Positions 7,779 through 15,490 of a stretch of 19,645 nt of DNA are shown here, in pieces. How positions within the stretch are numbered: position 1 is the first letter of the stretch; every line of letters begins with the position of its first letter. Under the pieces are notes generated by a model. That model was not told the DNA's origin. It did no database searches and was given only the letters and a program-made list of their open reading frames with translations. The translations under genes and the position numbers were made by a program. The DNA is from CAZCAC01 sp964496575. Lineage in GTDB: Bacteria > Planctomycetota > UBA1135 > GCA-002686595. The stretch lies in assembly GCA_964496575.1 (NCBI GenBank), contig CAZCAC010000147.1:1-19645 (forward strand), read 5' to 3'.

Positions 7779-8890
7779 GCCACGTCCTTCTCGTAGAGGC
7801 GGTGCGTCTTGTAGGCGTGCGCTCCCATCCGCTCGATCGCCTCGCGCAGCGCGGTGTTGTGCGAGAGCACCCAGGAGATGTCGAGCTCCTCGATCCTCCG
7901 CCGCTGCAGGGTCCGTACCGCTTCGTGGTAGAACGCGTAGTCGATGCCCATCTTTCGATACCTCGGATGCACGCCCATCACCATACCGCGCGCGCGGTCG
8001 ATCTTGCGCTTGCCGGTCAGGAGACGCAGCCAGCCGAAGGGGAAGAGCCGACCCCGCAGCGGCCGGAGGAGCTGGTTGTAGTCGAGCAGGAGGAGGCAGA
8101 CGCCCGCGACCTCGCCTCCCACCTCCGCGAACCAGCACAGCTCGGGATCCAGGATCGGACGGAGGTCGCGCGCGAGGCCGTCGATCTCGCCGTCGGTCAG
8201 CGGCACGAAGCCGAAGTTCTTCGACCAGGCAGCGTTGTAGATCTCCTTGACCAGGTCCAGCTCGGAGTCGAACGCCTTCATGTTCAAGGGCCGGAGCTGG
8301 ACGCTGTTGCGTCGCGTGAGCAGCTCACGGGCGCGCAGGAGGCGCGGCGGAAAAGGACCCTGGACCGGGTAGCGGAAGGAGATCAGATCCTGGACGCCCA
8401 CGAAGCCCGCGCCTCGCAGGAGCCCGTCGTAGTAGTCGTGGTTGTACGGCATCTGCAGCACCGGCGGCGAGTCGAAGCCCTCGACGAGCAGCCCGCACTC
8501 GTGGTTGGTCGAGGGGTTGACCGGTCCGAGGATCCGCGGGTGCCCGAGCGCGGCGACTCGCCGGCACGCCTCGGTCAGGAGCGCGCTCGAGACTTCCGGG
8601 TCCTCCGGCGCCTCGAAGAATCCGAAGAAGCCCAGTGAAGTGCCCTGAAACTCGTTGTAGCGCGGATTCTCGACCACTGCGATCCGTCCGACGTCACGGC
8701 CGCGGGTGTCGACCGCCAGCAGGAGGTCGATCGTTCCGTGCTCGAAGAAAGCGTTCTTTCGGCGATCGAAGAAGGACTGCCGCTCGCGGTCGAGTGGAGC
8801 GACCCACGGTGAACTCGGCGGGTACAGCGCCCGGGCGACCTCGAGGAACCGCCGCACTCCATCGCGGCCGCTGACCTCTTCGATCCTCAT
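7775..8890 (-). CDS. bcerS: GNAT-fold acyltransferase, likely bacterial ceramide synthase (bCerS-like)
   Basis: 371 residues from an ATG at 8890; no strong ribosome site is visible. Conserved blocks are GFFGFFEAPEDPEV (88-100), ILGPVNPSTNHECGLLVEGF (120-139) and MPYNHDYYDGLLRGAGF (147-163). The C-terminal half has a GNAT acyl-CoA loop, GVHPRYRKMGID (306-317), followed by a predicted helix and SHNTALREAIERMGA. These blocks match a family of large GNAT-like proteins. The characterised bacterial ceramide synthase of Caulobacter has a GNAT fold and N-acylates 3-ketodihydrosphingosine, unlike the membrane-embedded eukaryotic enzyme. The position between a serine palmitoyltransferase and a reductase fits that role well. 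The gene is 25 bases from the SPT stop and overlaps the reductase start by four bases. There is no membrane segment or signal peptide, so it should be cytosolic or peripherally membrane-bound. The fold is secure; the substrate is inferred from context. Confidence 0.8.
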   Translation of the reverse strand: MRIEEVSGRDGVRRFLEVARALYPPSSPWVAPLDRERQSFFDRRKNAFFEHGTIDLLLAVDTRGRDVGRIAVVENPRYNEFQGTSLGFFGFFEAPEDPEVSSALLTEACRRVAALGHPRILGPVNPSTNHECGLLVEGFDSPPVLQMPYNHDYYDGLLRGAGFVGVQDLISFRYPVQGPFPPRLLRARELLTRRNSVQLRPLNMKAFDSELDLVKEIYNAAWSKNFGFVPLTDGEIDGLARDLRPILDPELCWFAEVGGEVAGVCLLLLDYNQLLRPLRGRLFPFGWLRLLTGKRKIDRARGMVMGVHPRYRKMGIDYAFYHEAVRTLQRRRIEELDISWVLSHNTALREAIERMGAHAYKTHRLYEKDVA

Positions 8891-8915
8891 CGTGCCGCGG
8901 GAAGATCAGCGGTGG

Positions 8916-10163
8916 TCAGGCCAGGGCGTCGAGCAGTCCGAACTTGCGGCCGACCTTCTGGAACTTCTCCAGCGCGAGGTCGAGGTGTTGCTTCTCGTGG
9001 GTGGCCATCACGCTGACGCGGATCAAGGCGTGTCCCGGTTCCGCCGAGAGACCCGGCACCGGGTTGACGAAGACACCCTCCTCGATCAACGCCTGGCACA
9101 TCGTATAGCTGGTCATGTCGTCACCGACCAGGACCGGCATGATCGGCGTGCAGCTCGAACCGATGTCGAAGCCGGCGGCGACGAGACCGCGCTGCATGTA
9201 GCGCGTGTTCTCCCACAGCCGGTCGATCCGGTCCGGCTCCTCGCTGAGGATGTCGAGCGCGCGCAGCACCGAGCCGACCGAAGGGGGCGGCATGCTGGCG
9301 CTGAAGATCATCGCCCGGGCGTTGTGCTTGAGGAAGTCGATGACCTGGCGCTCGGCGGCGACGAAGCCGCCGACCGAAGCGAGCGACTTGCTGAAGGTCC
9401 CCATGATCACGTCGACGTCCTCGACGCAGCTGTGGTGGAACGCCGTGCCACGACCTTTCTCGCCGAGCACGCCGAGCCCGTGCGCGTCGTCGACCATCAG
9501 CGCGGCGCCGTGGCGCTTGCACAGCTCGACGATCTCGGGCAGCGGGGCGATGTCGCCCTCCATGCTGAAGACGCCGTCGACCACGATCAGGATTCCCGTG
9601 CCGCCCTCGATCCGCTTCAGCAACGCTTCGAGGTGCTCGGTGTCGTTGTGTTGGAAGCGGACGCACTTGGCGCGGCTTAGCAGGACGCCATCGACGATGC
9701 TCGCGTGATCGTACTTATCGACGACCACGGTATCGTTGCGACCCGACAGACCGGAGATCGTGCCGAGGTTCGCCTGGAACCCGGTGGCGTAGACCATCGC
9801 GTCCGGCTTGCCGACGAAGTCGGCGAGTCGCTCCTCGAGCTCCTCGTGGATCGTCAACGATCCGTTGAGCAGCCGCGATCCCGCGCAGCCGGTCCCGAAC
9901 CTCTGGGCCGCTGCTCTCGCCGCCTCGATGACCCGCGGGTCGTCGACGAGACCGAGATAGTTGTTGGAGCCCATCATCACCAGGTCGCGCCCCTGGAAAC
10001 GCACGACCGGTCCCTGCACCGACTCCAGCGGCCGGTAGTAGGGATAGAATCCCGCCTCCCGGCTCTTCTCGGTCGCGGTGTAGTTGAGCGCCTTGTCGAG
10101 GATCGGCTTGTCGGAGGTCTCCGTCCGAGACTCGTAATGGCTGTTCCAGGGGGACTGGCTCAC
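8916..10163 (-). CDS. spt: Serine palmitoyltransferase (alpha-oxoamine synthase family)
   Basis: About 415 residues, a PLP-dependent enzyme condensing L-serine with an acyl thioester to 3-ketodihydrosphingosine, the first step of sphingolipid synthesis. Visible landmarks, numbered from the GTG at 10163, are GSNNYLGL (65-72), GTGCAGSRLLNG (90-101), the PLP-stacking His in YDHASIVDG (H153), VDDAHGLGVLG with D225 and H228, and the Schiff-base lysine in GTFSKSLASVGGF (K259). GTFSKS with the YPYYRPLES segment (40-48) is the form seen in serine palmitoyltransferases. 2-amino-3-ketobutyrate ligase and 8-amino-7-oxononanoate synthase usually read TLGKA. The start is uncertain: GTG at 10163 or TTG at 10205, neither with a good ribosome site. 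The frame stays open to 10799, but that part is antisense to the next gene and is not used. It is first in a three-gene unit. No acyl carrier protein or acyl-ACP synthetase gene, as found near the Caulobacter locus, is in the window. Confidence 0.88.
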   Translation of the reverse strand: MSQSPWNSHYESRTETSDKPILDKALNYTATEKSREAGFYPYYRPLESVQGPVVRFQGRDLVMMGSNNYLGLVDDPRVIEAARAAAQRFGTGCAGSRLLNGSLTIHEELEERLADFVGKPDAMVYATGFQANLGTISGLSGRNDTVVVDKYDHASIVDGVLLSRAKCVRFQHNDTEHLEALLKRIEGGTGILIVVDGVFSMEGDIAPLPEIVELCKRHGAALMVDDAHGLGVLGEKGRGTAFHHSCVEDVDVIMGTFSKSLASVGGFVAAERQVIDFLKHNARAMIFSASMPPPSVGSVLRALDILSEEPDRIDRLWENTRYMQRGLVAAGFDIGSSCTPIMPVLVGDDMTSYTMCQALIEEGVFVNPVPGLSAEPGHALIRVSVMATHEKQHLDLALEKFQKVGRKFGLLDALA

Positions 10164-10499
10164 CCCCAGGCGGCCTGGCTGATTCTCTGGGTCGTCCTTC
10201 TTCAACTTGCGTGCGGTTGGTTCGGTTGCGGTCCAGCGGATGCGGGCCGGGGCCCGGGCCGAGGGGAATGCTAGCCGACAGAGCGACTCCCCGATGAGGG
10301 CCAGACTCGCAGTTTTTTCACGGAGGGGGCGGAAGACGTTCGATCCATGCCTGACGGGGGGGGCGCTGCCCCATTTTGAGTTTTTCTGGCCGCGCCCGCT
10401 CCTCCCGGCAATGGGGAAGTTGAGGAGAGGAGGCGCGGAGGACGCCGGACCCTCCTCCGACCGAGCCGCCCGCTCCGTTCCCCACACCGACCCTCGATC
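10164..10499. promoter_or_regulatory. Divergent intergenic region between the ceramide cluster and the PEGA lipoprotein
   Basis: About 340 bases between divergent genes, or about 290 if the ceramide cluster starts at the TTG at 10205. It should carry promoters in both directions, but no clear -35/-10 pair is visible. It includes a T6 run near 10314, a G8 run at 10356-10363, and a weak stem of CCCCATT (about 10369-10375) with AATGGGG (about 10410-10416). Nothing in it looks coding on either strand. Confidence 0.4.
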
Positions 10500-11207
10500 A
10501 TGGACACCACCCTCGAGACCGCCGCCGCACCCCGCCGTTTCCACCCCGCCGCGGCCGGCGCCCTGCTCGCCGTCCTGGCCTTCTCCACCGGCTGCCAGAC
10601 CCACCGCTCGGTGGCGATCAGCTCCGAGCCCCCCGGCGCGATGGTCCAGGTCGACGGCCAGAACGTCGGAACCACGCCCCTGAATCACGATTTCGACTTC
10701 GACCGCACCCCGCGGGTGATCGTCGGCGCGATCCTGGCCGGCTACCACCCCGAGCAGGTCACGCTCGGCGATGAGAGCCCGGCGGTCGACGAGGGGCACG
10801 TCAACCTGGTCCTGATGGAGGACGAGGCGTGGAAGGTGACCACCACCTCGGAGGCGACCAACAACTGGCTCCGGGTGCAGGTGGACGGGACGCTGGCGGA
10901 GAAGGACGTCTGGCAGAAGCTGATCGACTCGGTGACCCTGCGCTTCTCCAACCTCGAGCAGCTCGACAGCGCCTCCGGCTACGTCCGCACGGTCACCGAG
11001 GTGCGCCGCTTCCGCGGTACCCAGGGGCCCTACAAGGTCCGCACGCGCTTTCTGTGCTCGATGTCCAGCCGCGAGCCGCTGGTCTACAAGTTCAAGCTCG
11101 AGGCCGAGATCACCGATCGCTACGGCGACTGGATCCCCTACGAGCGGGTCTTCCGGGAGGACGCGGAGCTGATCGAGGAGCTGCGCAACCGCCTGGGGGT
11201 GAAGTAG
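10500..11207 (+). CDS. PEGA-domain lipoprotein of unknown function
   Basis: 235 residues. A signal peptide ends in FSTGC, so C32 is a probable lipidated cysteine, although the lipobox is not canonical. Residues about 36-90 form a PEGA domain: SSEPPGAMVQVDGQNVGTTP followed by a beta-rich segment with GYHPEQVTL. PEGA domains are small surface-exposed beta modules common in cell-envelope proteins. The remainder (about 105-235) is a mixed alpha/beta region (WLRVQVDGTLAEKDVWQKLIDSV... TRFLCSMSSREPLVYKFKLEAEI... ERVFREDAELIEELRNRL) that I cannot assign. The regular spacing and charged C-terminal helix suggest a folded periplasmic domain. The ATG at 10500 lacks an obvious ribosome site, but the signal peptide starts close behind it and no better in-frame start is seen. 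The gene points away from the ceramide cluster. Confidence 0.85.
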   Translation: MDTTLETAAAPRRFHPAAAGALLAVLAFSTGCQTHRSVAISSEPPGAMVQVDGQNVGTTPLNHDFDFDRTPRVIVGAILAGYHPEQVTLGDESPAVDEGHVNLVLMEDEAWKVTTTSEATNNWLRVQVDGTLAEKDVWQKLIDSVTLRFSNLEQLDSASGYVRTVTEVRRFRGTQGPYKVRTRFLCSMSSREPLVYKFKLEAEITDRYGDWIPYERVFREDAELIEELRNRLGVK

Positions 11208-11255
11208 CGGTCTCCCCCGGGGAGCGCGAGCTGCGGCCCCGCACGTATCGTCCGA

Positions 11256-11300
11256 GTGTATTCGCTTGTCGTGATTGGCTCGGGATGTGCCGGGGCCGCT
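11256..11300 (+). pseudogene. Possible 15-codon remnant of an FAD/NAD-binding oxidoreductase N-terminus
   Basis: From GTG at 11256 the plus strand reads MYSLVVIGSGCAGAA. This closely fits the beta-strand plus GxGxxG/A dinucleotide-binding start of flavoprotein disulfide reductases and related FAD enzymes. The reading becomes low-complexity and non-family-like directly afterwards and lies antisense to the next gene from 11390. It is either the stub of a decayed gene or a chance resemblance. Confidence 0.25.
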
Positions 11301-11389
11301 CGCTCACCTTGTAAGACGTGCGCCGGGCCGCCCGGTATCCCTCGCCCTCCCGAAATCCCCGGCGAATGCGGCCGATCGGCAGGCGGTGG

Positions 11390-12103
11390 TCATTCTCGAG
11401 ACGGCGCCCCCAGCCGCCGGAGGGCGAGAGCGAGCTGGCTCCGGATTCCCTCGGGATCCCCGATCCCCTCGGCGGCGGTGCGAGGGATCGTCTTTCCCCG
11501 CACCACCACCGACCAGAAGATCCGGCGAGTCTCCGCCGGCAGGTGGTTGAAGACCAGCGCGCTCCGCCGGGCCAGCGGCGCCTCGATCCCCAGCAGCCGG
11601 GCCAGGATCTGGTGGGTCGGGTCGGTGGACTCGACCTCCGGACCGCCGCGGGCCTCCCGCTCGGCACCCGCCGCCAGGAGGTCCTCGATCGCCTGATCGA
11701 TGCAGGCGTCGATCCAGTCGGAGAGGCTCGGCTCGCCGTCGTAGCGGGGGGCCCGGTGGGCGAGGCGGGCCAGGCTGCGGCTCACCAGGGGGCCCGCGTC
11801 GAGCAGGATCGCCCGCCGCTCCAGGCGGCGTCGGCAGCGCCCCTCGATCCCCAACGGATCGCCGGGCTGGATCCGGCGCAGGATCCGGAGCGGGCCGGTG
11901 TCGCGCAATAGCTCCACTCCTGGGTAGGCGCGGCTGCGTGGCCGGCTCTTGGGCCGGCTCGGGGCGGGGCGAAGCCAGTCCAGCGCCCCACTCGGTGGTC
12001 GTATCGAGCACTCCCCGGGGTCCCCGAAGGGTGTGAGCTCCACGTCGGGGAGGCGCGGCTCCTCCCGGCCGGGTGTCTCGTCGGAGCGCTCCCCACCAGC
12101 CAT
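11390..12103 (-). CDS. Sigma-70-like protein (divergent, weak)
   Basis: 237 residues. The N-terminal ~65 residues are Pro/Arg-rich and probably disordered. A basic helical stretch follows (about 85-120, RRRLERRAILLDAGPLVSRSLARLAHRA), then a Trp-containing helix (WIDACIDQAIEDLL, about 130-143). The C-terminal part (about 185-232, FNHLPAETRRIFWSVVVRG and AEGIGDPEGIRSQLALALRR) has the layout of sigma-factor region 4: helix, turn and a final basic helix after the LP-x-x-x-R-x-x-F/W motif. It could be a very divergent ECF-like sigma factor or a structural relative that no longer binds polymerase. The helix-turn-helix is shorter and less canonical than usual. It lies 31 bases downstream of the 12135-12857 gene on the same strand, so the two are probably one operon. 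No strong ribosome site precedes the ATG. Confidence 0.65.
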   Translation of the reverse strand: MAGGERSDETPGREEPRLPDVELTPFGDPGECSIRPPSGALDWLRPAPSRPKSRPRSRAYPGVELLRDTGPLRILRRIQPGDPLGIEGRCRRRLERRAILLDAGPLVSRSLARLAHRAPRYDGEPSLSDWIDACIDQAIEDLLAAGAEREARGGPEVESTDPTHQILARLLGIEAPLARRSALVFNHLPAETRRIFWSVVVRGKTIPRTAAEGIGDPEGIRSQLALALRRLGAPSRE

Positions 12104-12134
12104 GTGCGGAGTCTAGAGACCCGCACCGCCCGGT

Positions 12135-12857
12135 TCACCCCCCGATCGGCCCCGCCAGCTGAAAGAGCAGCTGGTGCGCCAGCGGGCAGGCGCGCCGGGA
12201 GAAGGCCCGCTCCGATTCGGCCTCCCGCATCGCCCCGCGACCGGCGTATTCGGCCTGCAGCTCGGCCAGGAGGTCCTCGCGGTACCACCGCGGGAAGACG
12301 TAGAGGTCCCACTCGAAGCAGACCCTCCCGCCCGGGGGGCGCGTCAGCCGCGCCGCGATCAGCTCGCCGTGGCGGAAGCCGTAGGCGGCGGAGGGGTCCT
12401 CGATCGGGAACTCCTCCCCCCCGTGCCAGATGTCGCGCAGCCGCGAGCTCGCCCCGACCCACTCGTAGATCCCCAGCCTCGAGCGGGCCAGCGCACGCAG
12501 GAAGGCCCGCTCCCCCGTCGGCAGCTCCCCGCCCTGTTGCTCGAGCAGCATCTCGAGGATCGTCTGGCCCCGGGCCGCCTCGAACTCGATCGCGAAGAAG
12601 CCCTGGAAGTTGAAGGCGATCGACGGCTCCGCGTGCAGTCGGAGCAGCTCCTCGTCGTCGAGCTCCCGGTGCAGCGGTCCCCAGAAGCGCTCGCCCGCCC
12701 GGAGGAAGGTCCCCACGAACTCCTCGCCCATCGAGAAGACGGTCAGCCCCTCCAGCGCCCGCCGCCGGTCTTCCTCGTTCCAGGTCTCGCCCCGGGGGCT
12801 GGATCGATCGCTGCGAGCGCCGAGCTCGGGCGCCGTGTCGGGGGAGGCATCAATCAT
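12135..12857 (-). CDS. Conserved-looking hypothetical protein, operon partner of the sigma-like gene
   Basis: 240 residues, no signal peptide or membrane segment, hence presumably cytoplasmic. The start ATG at 12857 has GAGGAG eight bases upstream. The N-terminus has ALEGLTVFSMGEEFVGTFLRAG, the centre FNFQGFFAIEFEAARGQTILEMLLEQQ (about 82-108). Then comes LARSRLGIYEWVGASSRLRDIWHGGEEFPIEDPSAAYGFRHGELIAARL in two parts, which reads as a small beta-barrel-like segment (an alternating pattern ending in GELIAARL). That layout reminds me of uncharacterised planctomycete and myxobacterial proteins, but I cannot name a family. Amino-acid composition and steady GC-rich third positions support real coding. 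The gene is divergent from the sulfatase-like gene; about 190 bases lie between their starts. Confidence 0.7.
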   Translation of the reverse strand: MIDASPDTAPELGARSDRSSPRGETWNEEDRRRALEGLTVFSMGEEFVGTFLRAGERFWGPLHRELDDEELLRLHAEPSIAFNFQGFFAIEFEAARGQTILEMLLEQQGGELPTGERAFLRALARSRLGIYEWVGASSRLRDIWHGGEEFPIEDPSAAYGFRHGELIAARLTRPPGGRVCFEWDLYVFPRWYREDLLAELQAEYAGRGAMREAESERAFSRRACPLAHQLLFQLAGPIGG

Positions 12858-13044
12858 CGTCGTCGCTCCTCGGTTGGTCCTCTCGCTCCGGCGGAGCGAA
12901 TCACGTCCTCGCGGCGCACCGGCGGCGCCTCGCGGGCAGTCCTTCCAGACGTTCCCCGGCGCCGGGGGTCACGCGGGGACCCGAGAATCCCGGGACCCCG
13001 CTCGCGCGTCCCGCCGGCGCCCGGTCCCTGGTAGGATGTCGGTA

Positions 13045-15402
13045 ATGCCCGTCCGCCCGCCGCGCCCCTCGATGCCCTCACGCCCGCCCGATCCCCTCCG
13101 GCTCACGCTCCTCGCCGCCGGGCTCCTGTTCGCCGGGAGCTGCGGCGACCCCCGGCCGGAGTCCTCCCCCCGCCCGTACCAGCGCCTCGACCTGGATCCG
13201 GTCTCGGGGGCGGTGGAGCTCCGTCCCCCGACCGAGCTCTCGCGATGGCGCGAGTTCGACGAGGCCGAGGGATTCGAGGCGTGGAAGATCCGCGCCAGGA
13301 AGCACGAGATCGTCGAGTTTCGCGGGGAGCGGGTGCTCAAGATCGTCCGCAAGGAGGGGGGGCGAATCGAGATCCCCGCCCCGCTTCGTTTCACCGCGGA
13401 CGGGCGGCTGCGGATCTCGCTGTTCGTCCAGACCGATCCTTACATGCTCACCGCGCGGGCGATGAAGGGGGATCGGGAGCAGGCCGAGGTCACCCTGAGA
13501 ATCCAGCCCTTCAGCGGGGAGCAGGAGATCAGCCTGCGCCTGTCGAATCCCGGGGTGGAGGAGTGGTCGATCGACCGGATCGTCCTCCTGCTGCCGCCGG
13601 GGGAGGAGGCCACCGGGATCGCGGCGATCGCCGTGGACGGCGTGCCCTACGGCGGTCACTTCACCGCGAACACCGTCGGCGGCGAGTACGGCCTGATCGA
13701 GCTCGGCACCGAGTCACGCCGGGCGACCTGTCTATCGAGCGACCATCCGCTACGGTGCCGCTTCGCGGTGACCGCGGCGGCGCAGGAGCTGCTCTTCTCC
13801 TACTGCCTCCCGGCGGAGGTGTGGCTGAGGGGGAAGGCGCCGCCGCTGCGGTTGACCCTGCGCAGCGACGAGGGTCGGGAACAGGTGCTGGCCTTCGAAT
13901 TCGAGCAGGAGGACGGGGCGGGCCCACGGTGGCACACCGCGAAGATCCCGCTGGGGGCGTTCGAGGGCGAGACGGTCATGGCGACCTTCGAGCTCCCCGC
14001 GGCGGGGGCTCCCGAGAGGATCTGCGCCCTGGGTCAGGTGCAGTTCGGCGAGCGCGAGCCGGACGCGCCGACGGTGCTCCTGATCACCTCCGACACGCAC
14101 CGCTCCGATCACGTCGGCTTCCTCGCCGACGAGAGCTGGCTGCGCACCGATGCGATCGACCAGCTCGCCGCCGAGGGGGTGGTCTTCACCGACGTGCTCT
14201 CCAGCATCAACAACACGACGCCGTCGCACGTCTCGCTCTTCACCGGCCTCTCGCCACGGGATACGGGAATCCTCGCCAACCTCCGGCGGCTCTCCGACGC
14301 GGCGCCGACGCTGGCCGAGCGCTTCAGCGAGCTGGGGTACGCGACGTTGGCCTCGGTGAGCGCCTCGCCGGTCAACTATCGGTTCACCGGGCTGGGGCAG
14401 GGCTTCGATCGGTACTCCACTCCCGCGGTGCGAACGATGCGCGGCAGCGTGGAAACGATGCAGGAATTGTACCGCTGGCTGCCCGACTACGAAGGTCTGC
14501 CACTCTTCGTGTGGGTGCACCTCTACGACGCGCACTCACCCTACCGTCCGCCGGCGGAGTACGAGCGCCTGTACTACCCGGAAGAGCTCGACCCCTACGA
14601 TGCGACCCGGCCCGGAGTGAACCCGTCGATCGCGCCGGGGTGGAACTCGAGCATTGCCGATCCCGCGTACACCGAGGCGCTGTACCGCGCGGAGATCACG
14701 TACGTCGACGATCGGTTGGCGGAGCTGTTCGCGATCGATCGGTTCGCCGGGGCGACGGTCGCCTTCACCGCCGACCACGGTGAGGTGCTCAGCCAGGGGA
14801 AGGACAGGCTCTTCAACCACGACGGTCTCTCCCTCGACACCCTCGCCGTGCCGCTGATCTTCCGGCATCCCGGCCTGCCGGTGGGGGAGCGCCGTGACGA
14901 GCCGGTGATGCAGATCGACGTCGGGCGGACGCTGTTGAATCTGGTCGGTCACCCCGAGGTCGAGTTTCCCGGGCGCGATCTGTTCGCCGAGGAGGCGCGG
15001 TTCGAAGGACCGCGCTTCGGCATGGAAGCGAACGGCTTCAGCGCGTCGGTGATTTCGGGTCGCTGGATGCTGCTGATGGCGCTGCGCGGGCCGACCGAGG
15101 CACCAGACGCACCGTACGAGGCGCGGCACGAGGTGAAGCTCTTCGACCTGGAAAACGATCCCCATTGCGAGCACGAGGTGCGCGACGAACACCCCGAGCG
15201 CGTCGCGAAGCTGCGCGCGCTCCTGGTTCGCTGGCTGACCCGGAGCGATACGCGGGACTGGGAGGCCCAGGCGACCGTCTCCGGCGCCGACATCGCAAAA
15301 CATCTCGCCGATCTCGGCTACGCCTCCGACGGGGCGAGCGGGGCGGGGAGTGGGTGGTTCGATACCGAGTGCGATTGCGAGTGGTGTAGCCGCTTCGAGT
15401 GA
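13045..15402 (+). CDS. Sulfatase-superfamily (alkaline phosphatase fold) lipoprotein with Thr at the nucleophile site
   Basis: 785 residues from ATG 13045, chosen because TAGGA lies eight bases upstream; ATGs at 13036 and 13072 are alternatives. The signal peptide ends at FAGSC, so C33 is a likely lipidation site. Residues about 60-330 are an N-terminal beta-rich region without a known motif. The sulfatase fold follows: metal-site motif ITSDTHRSDHVG (D350, D355), nucleophile region NNTTPSHVSLFTG (391-400), and C-terminal metal site FTADHGE (D577, H578) with FNHDG (H592). Family sulfatases carry C/S-x-P-S-R, where the Cys/Ser becomes formylglycine. Here the sequence is T391-T-P-S-H395, so the formylglycine site is absent. 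Thr is the nucleophile in related phosphoethanolamine transferases and phosphopentomutase, so a phospho- or other transfer reaction is possible. The gene ends in a Cys-rich tail (DTECDCEWCSRFE) of unknown role. It is followed 88 bases later by the FG-GAP gene. Confidence 0.9.
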   Translation: MPVRPPRPSMPSRPPDPLRLTLLAAGLLFAGSCGDPRPESSPRPYQRLDLDPVSGAVELRPPTELSRWREFDEAEGFEAWKIRARKHEIVEFRGERVLKIVRKEGGRIEIPAPLRFTADGRLRISLFVQTDPYMLTARAMKGDREQAEVTLRIQPFSGEQEISLRLSNPGVEEWSIDRIVLLLPPGEEATGIAAIAVDGVPYGGHFTANTVGGEYGLIELGTESRRATCLSSDHPLRCRFAVTAAAQELLFSYCLPAEVWLRGKAPPLRLTLRSDEGREQVLAFEFEQEDGAGPRWHTAKIPLGAFEGETVMATFELPAAGAPERICALGQVQFGEREPDAPTVLLITSDTHRSDHVGFLADESWLRTDAIDQLAAEGVVFTDVLSSINNTTPSHVSLFTGLSPRDTGILANLRRLSDAAPTLAERFSELGYATLASVSASPVNYRFTGLGQGFDRYSTPAVRTMRGSVETMQELYRWLPDYEGLPLFVWVHLYDAHSPYRPPAEYERLYYPEELDPYDATRPGVNPSIAPGWNSSIADPAYTEALYRAEITYVDDRLAELFAIDRFAGATVAFTADHGEVLSQGKDRLFNHDGLSLDTLAVPLIFRHPGLPVGERRDEPVMQIDVGRTLLNLVGHPEVEFPGRDLFAEEARFEGPRFGMEANGFSASVISGRWMLLMALRGPTEAPDAPYEARHEVKLFDLENDPHCEHEVRDEHPERVAKLRALLVRWLTRSDTRDWEAQATVSGADIAKHLADLGYASDGASGAGSGWFDTECDCEWCSRFE

Positions 15403-15490
15403 GTTCTCGGCCCCGTCGAGGCCGATCCCCCCGCTGCTCGCGGTTCGGGGTAGACTTGGACAACCCACCTCACTCGCCAGGAGAACGCTG

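Noticed and set aside
8916..10163. Alternative identity as glycine C-acetyltransferase (Kbl) or BioF
   Set aside because: The lysine motif is GTFSKS rather than TLGKA, and neither threonine dehydrogenase nor biotin genes are adjacent; the GNAT and SDR neighbours fit ceramide synthesis.
10164..10799. N-terminal extension of the serine palmitoyltransferase up to 10799
   Set aside because: The extension lies antisense to the signal peptide and PEGA domain of the 10500 gene and has no family similarity; the conserved enzyme begins just after 10163.
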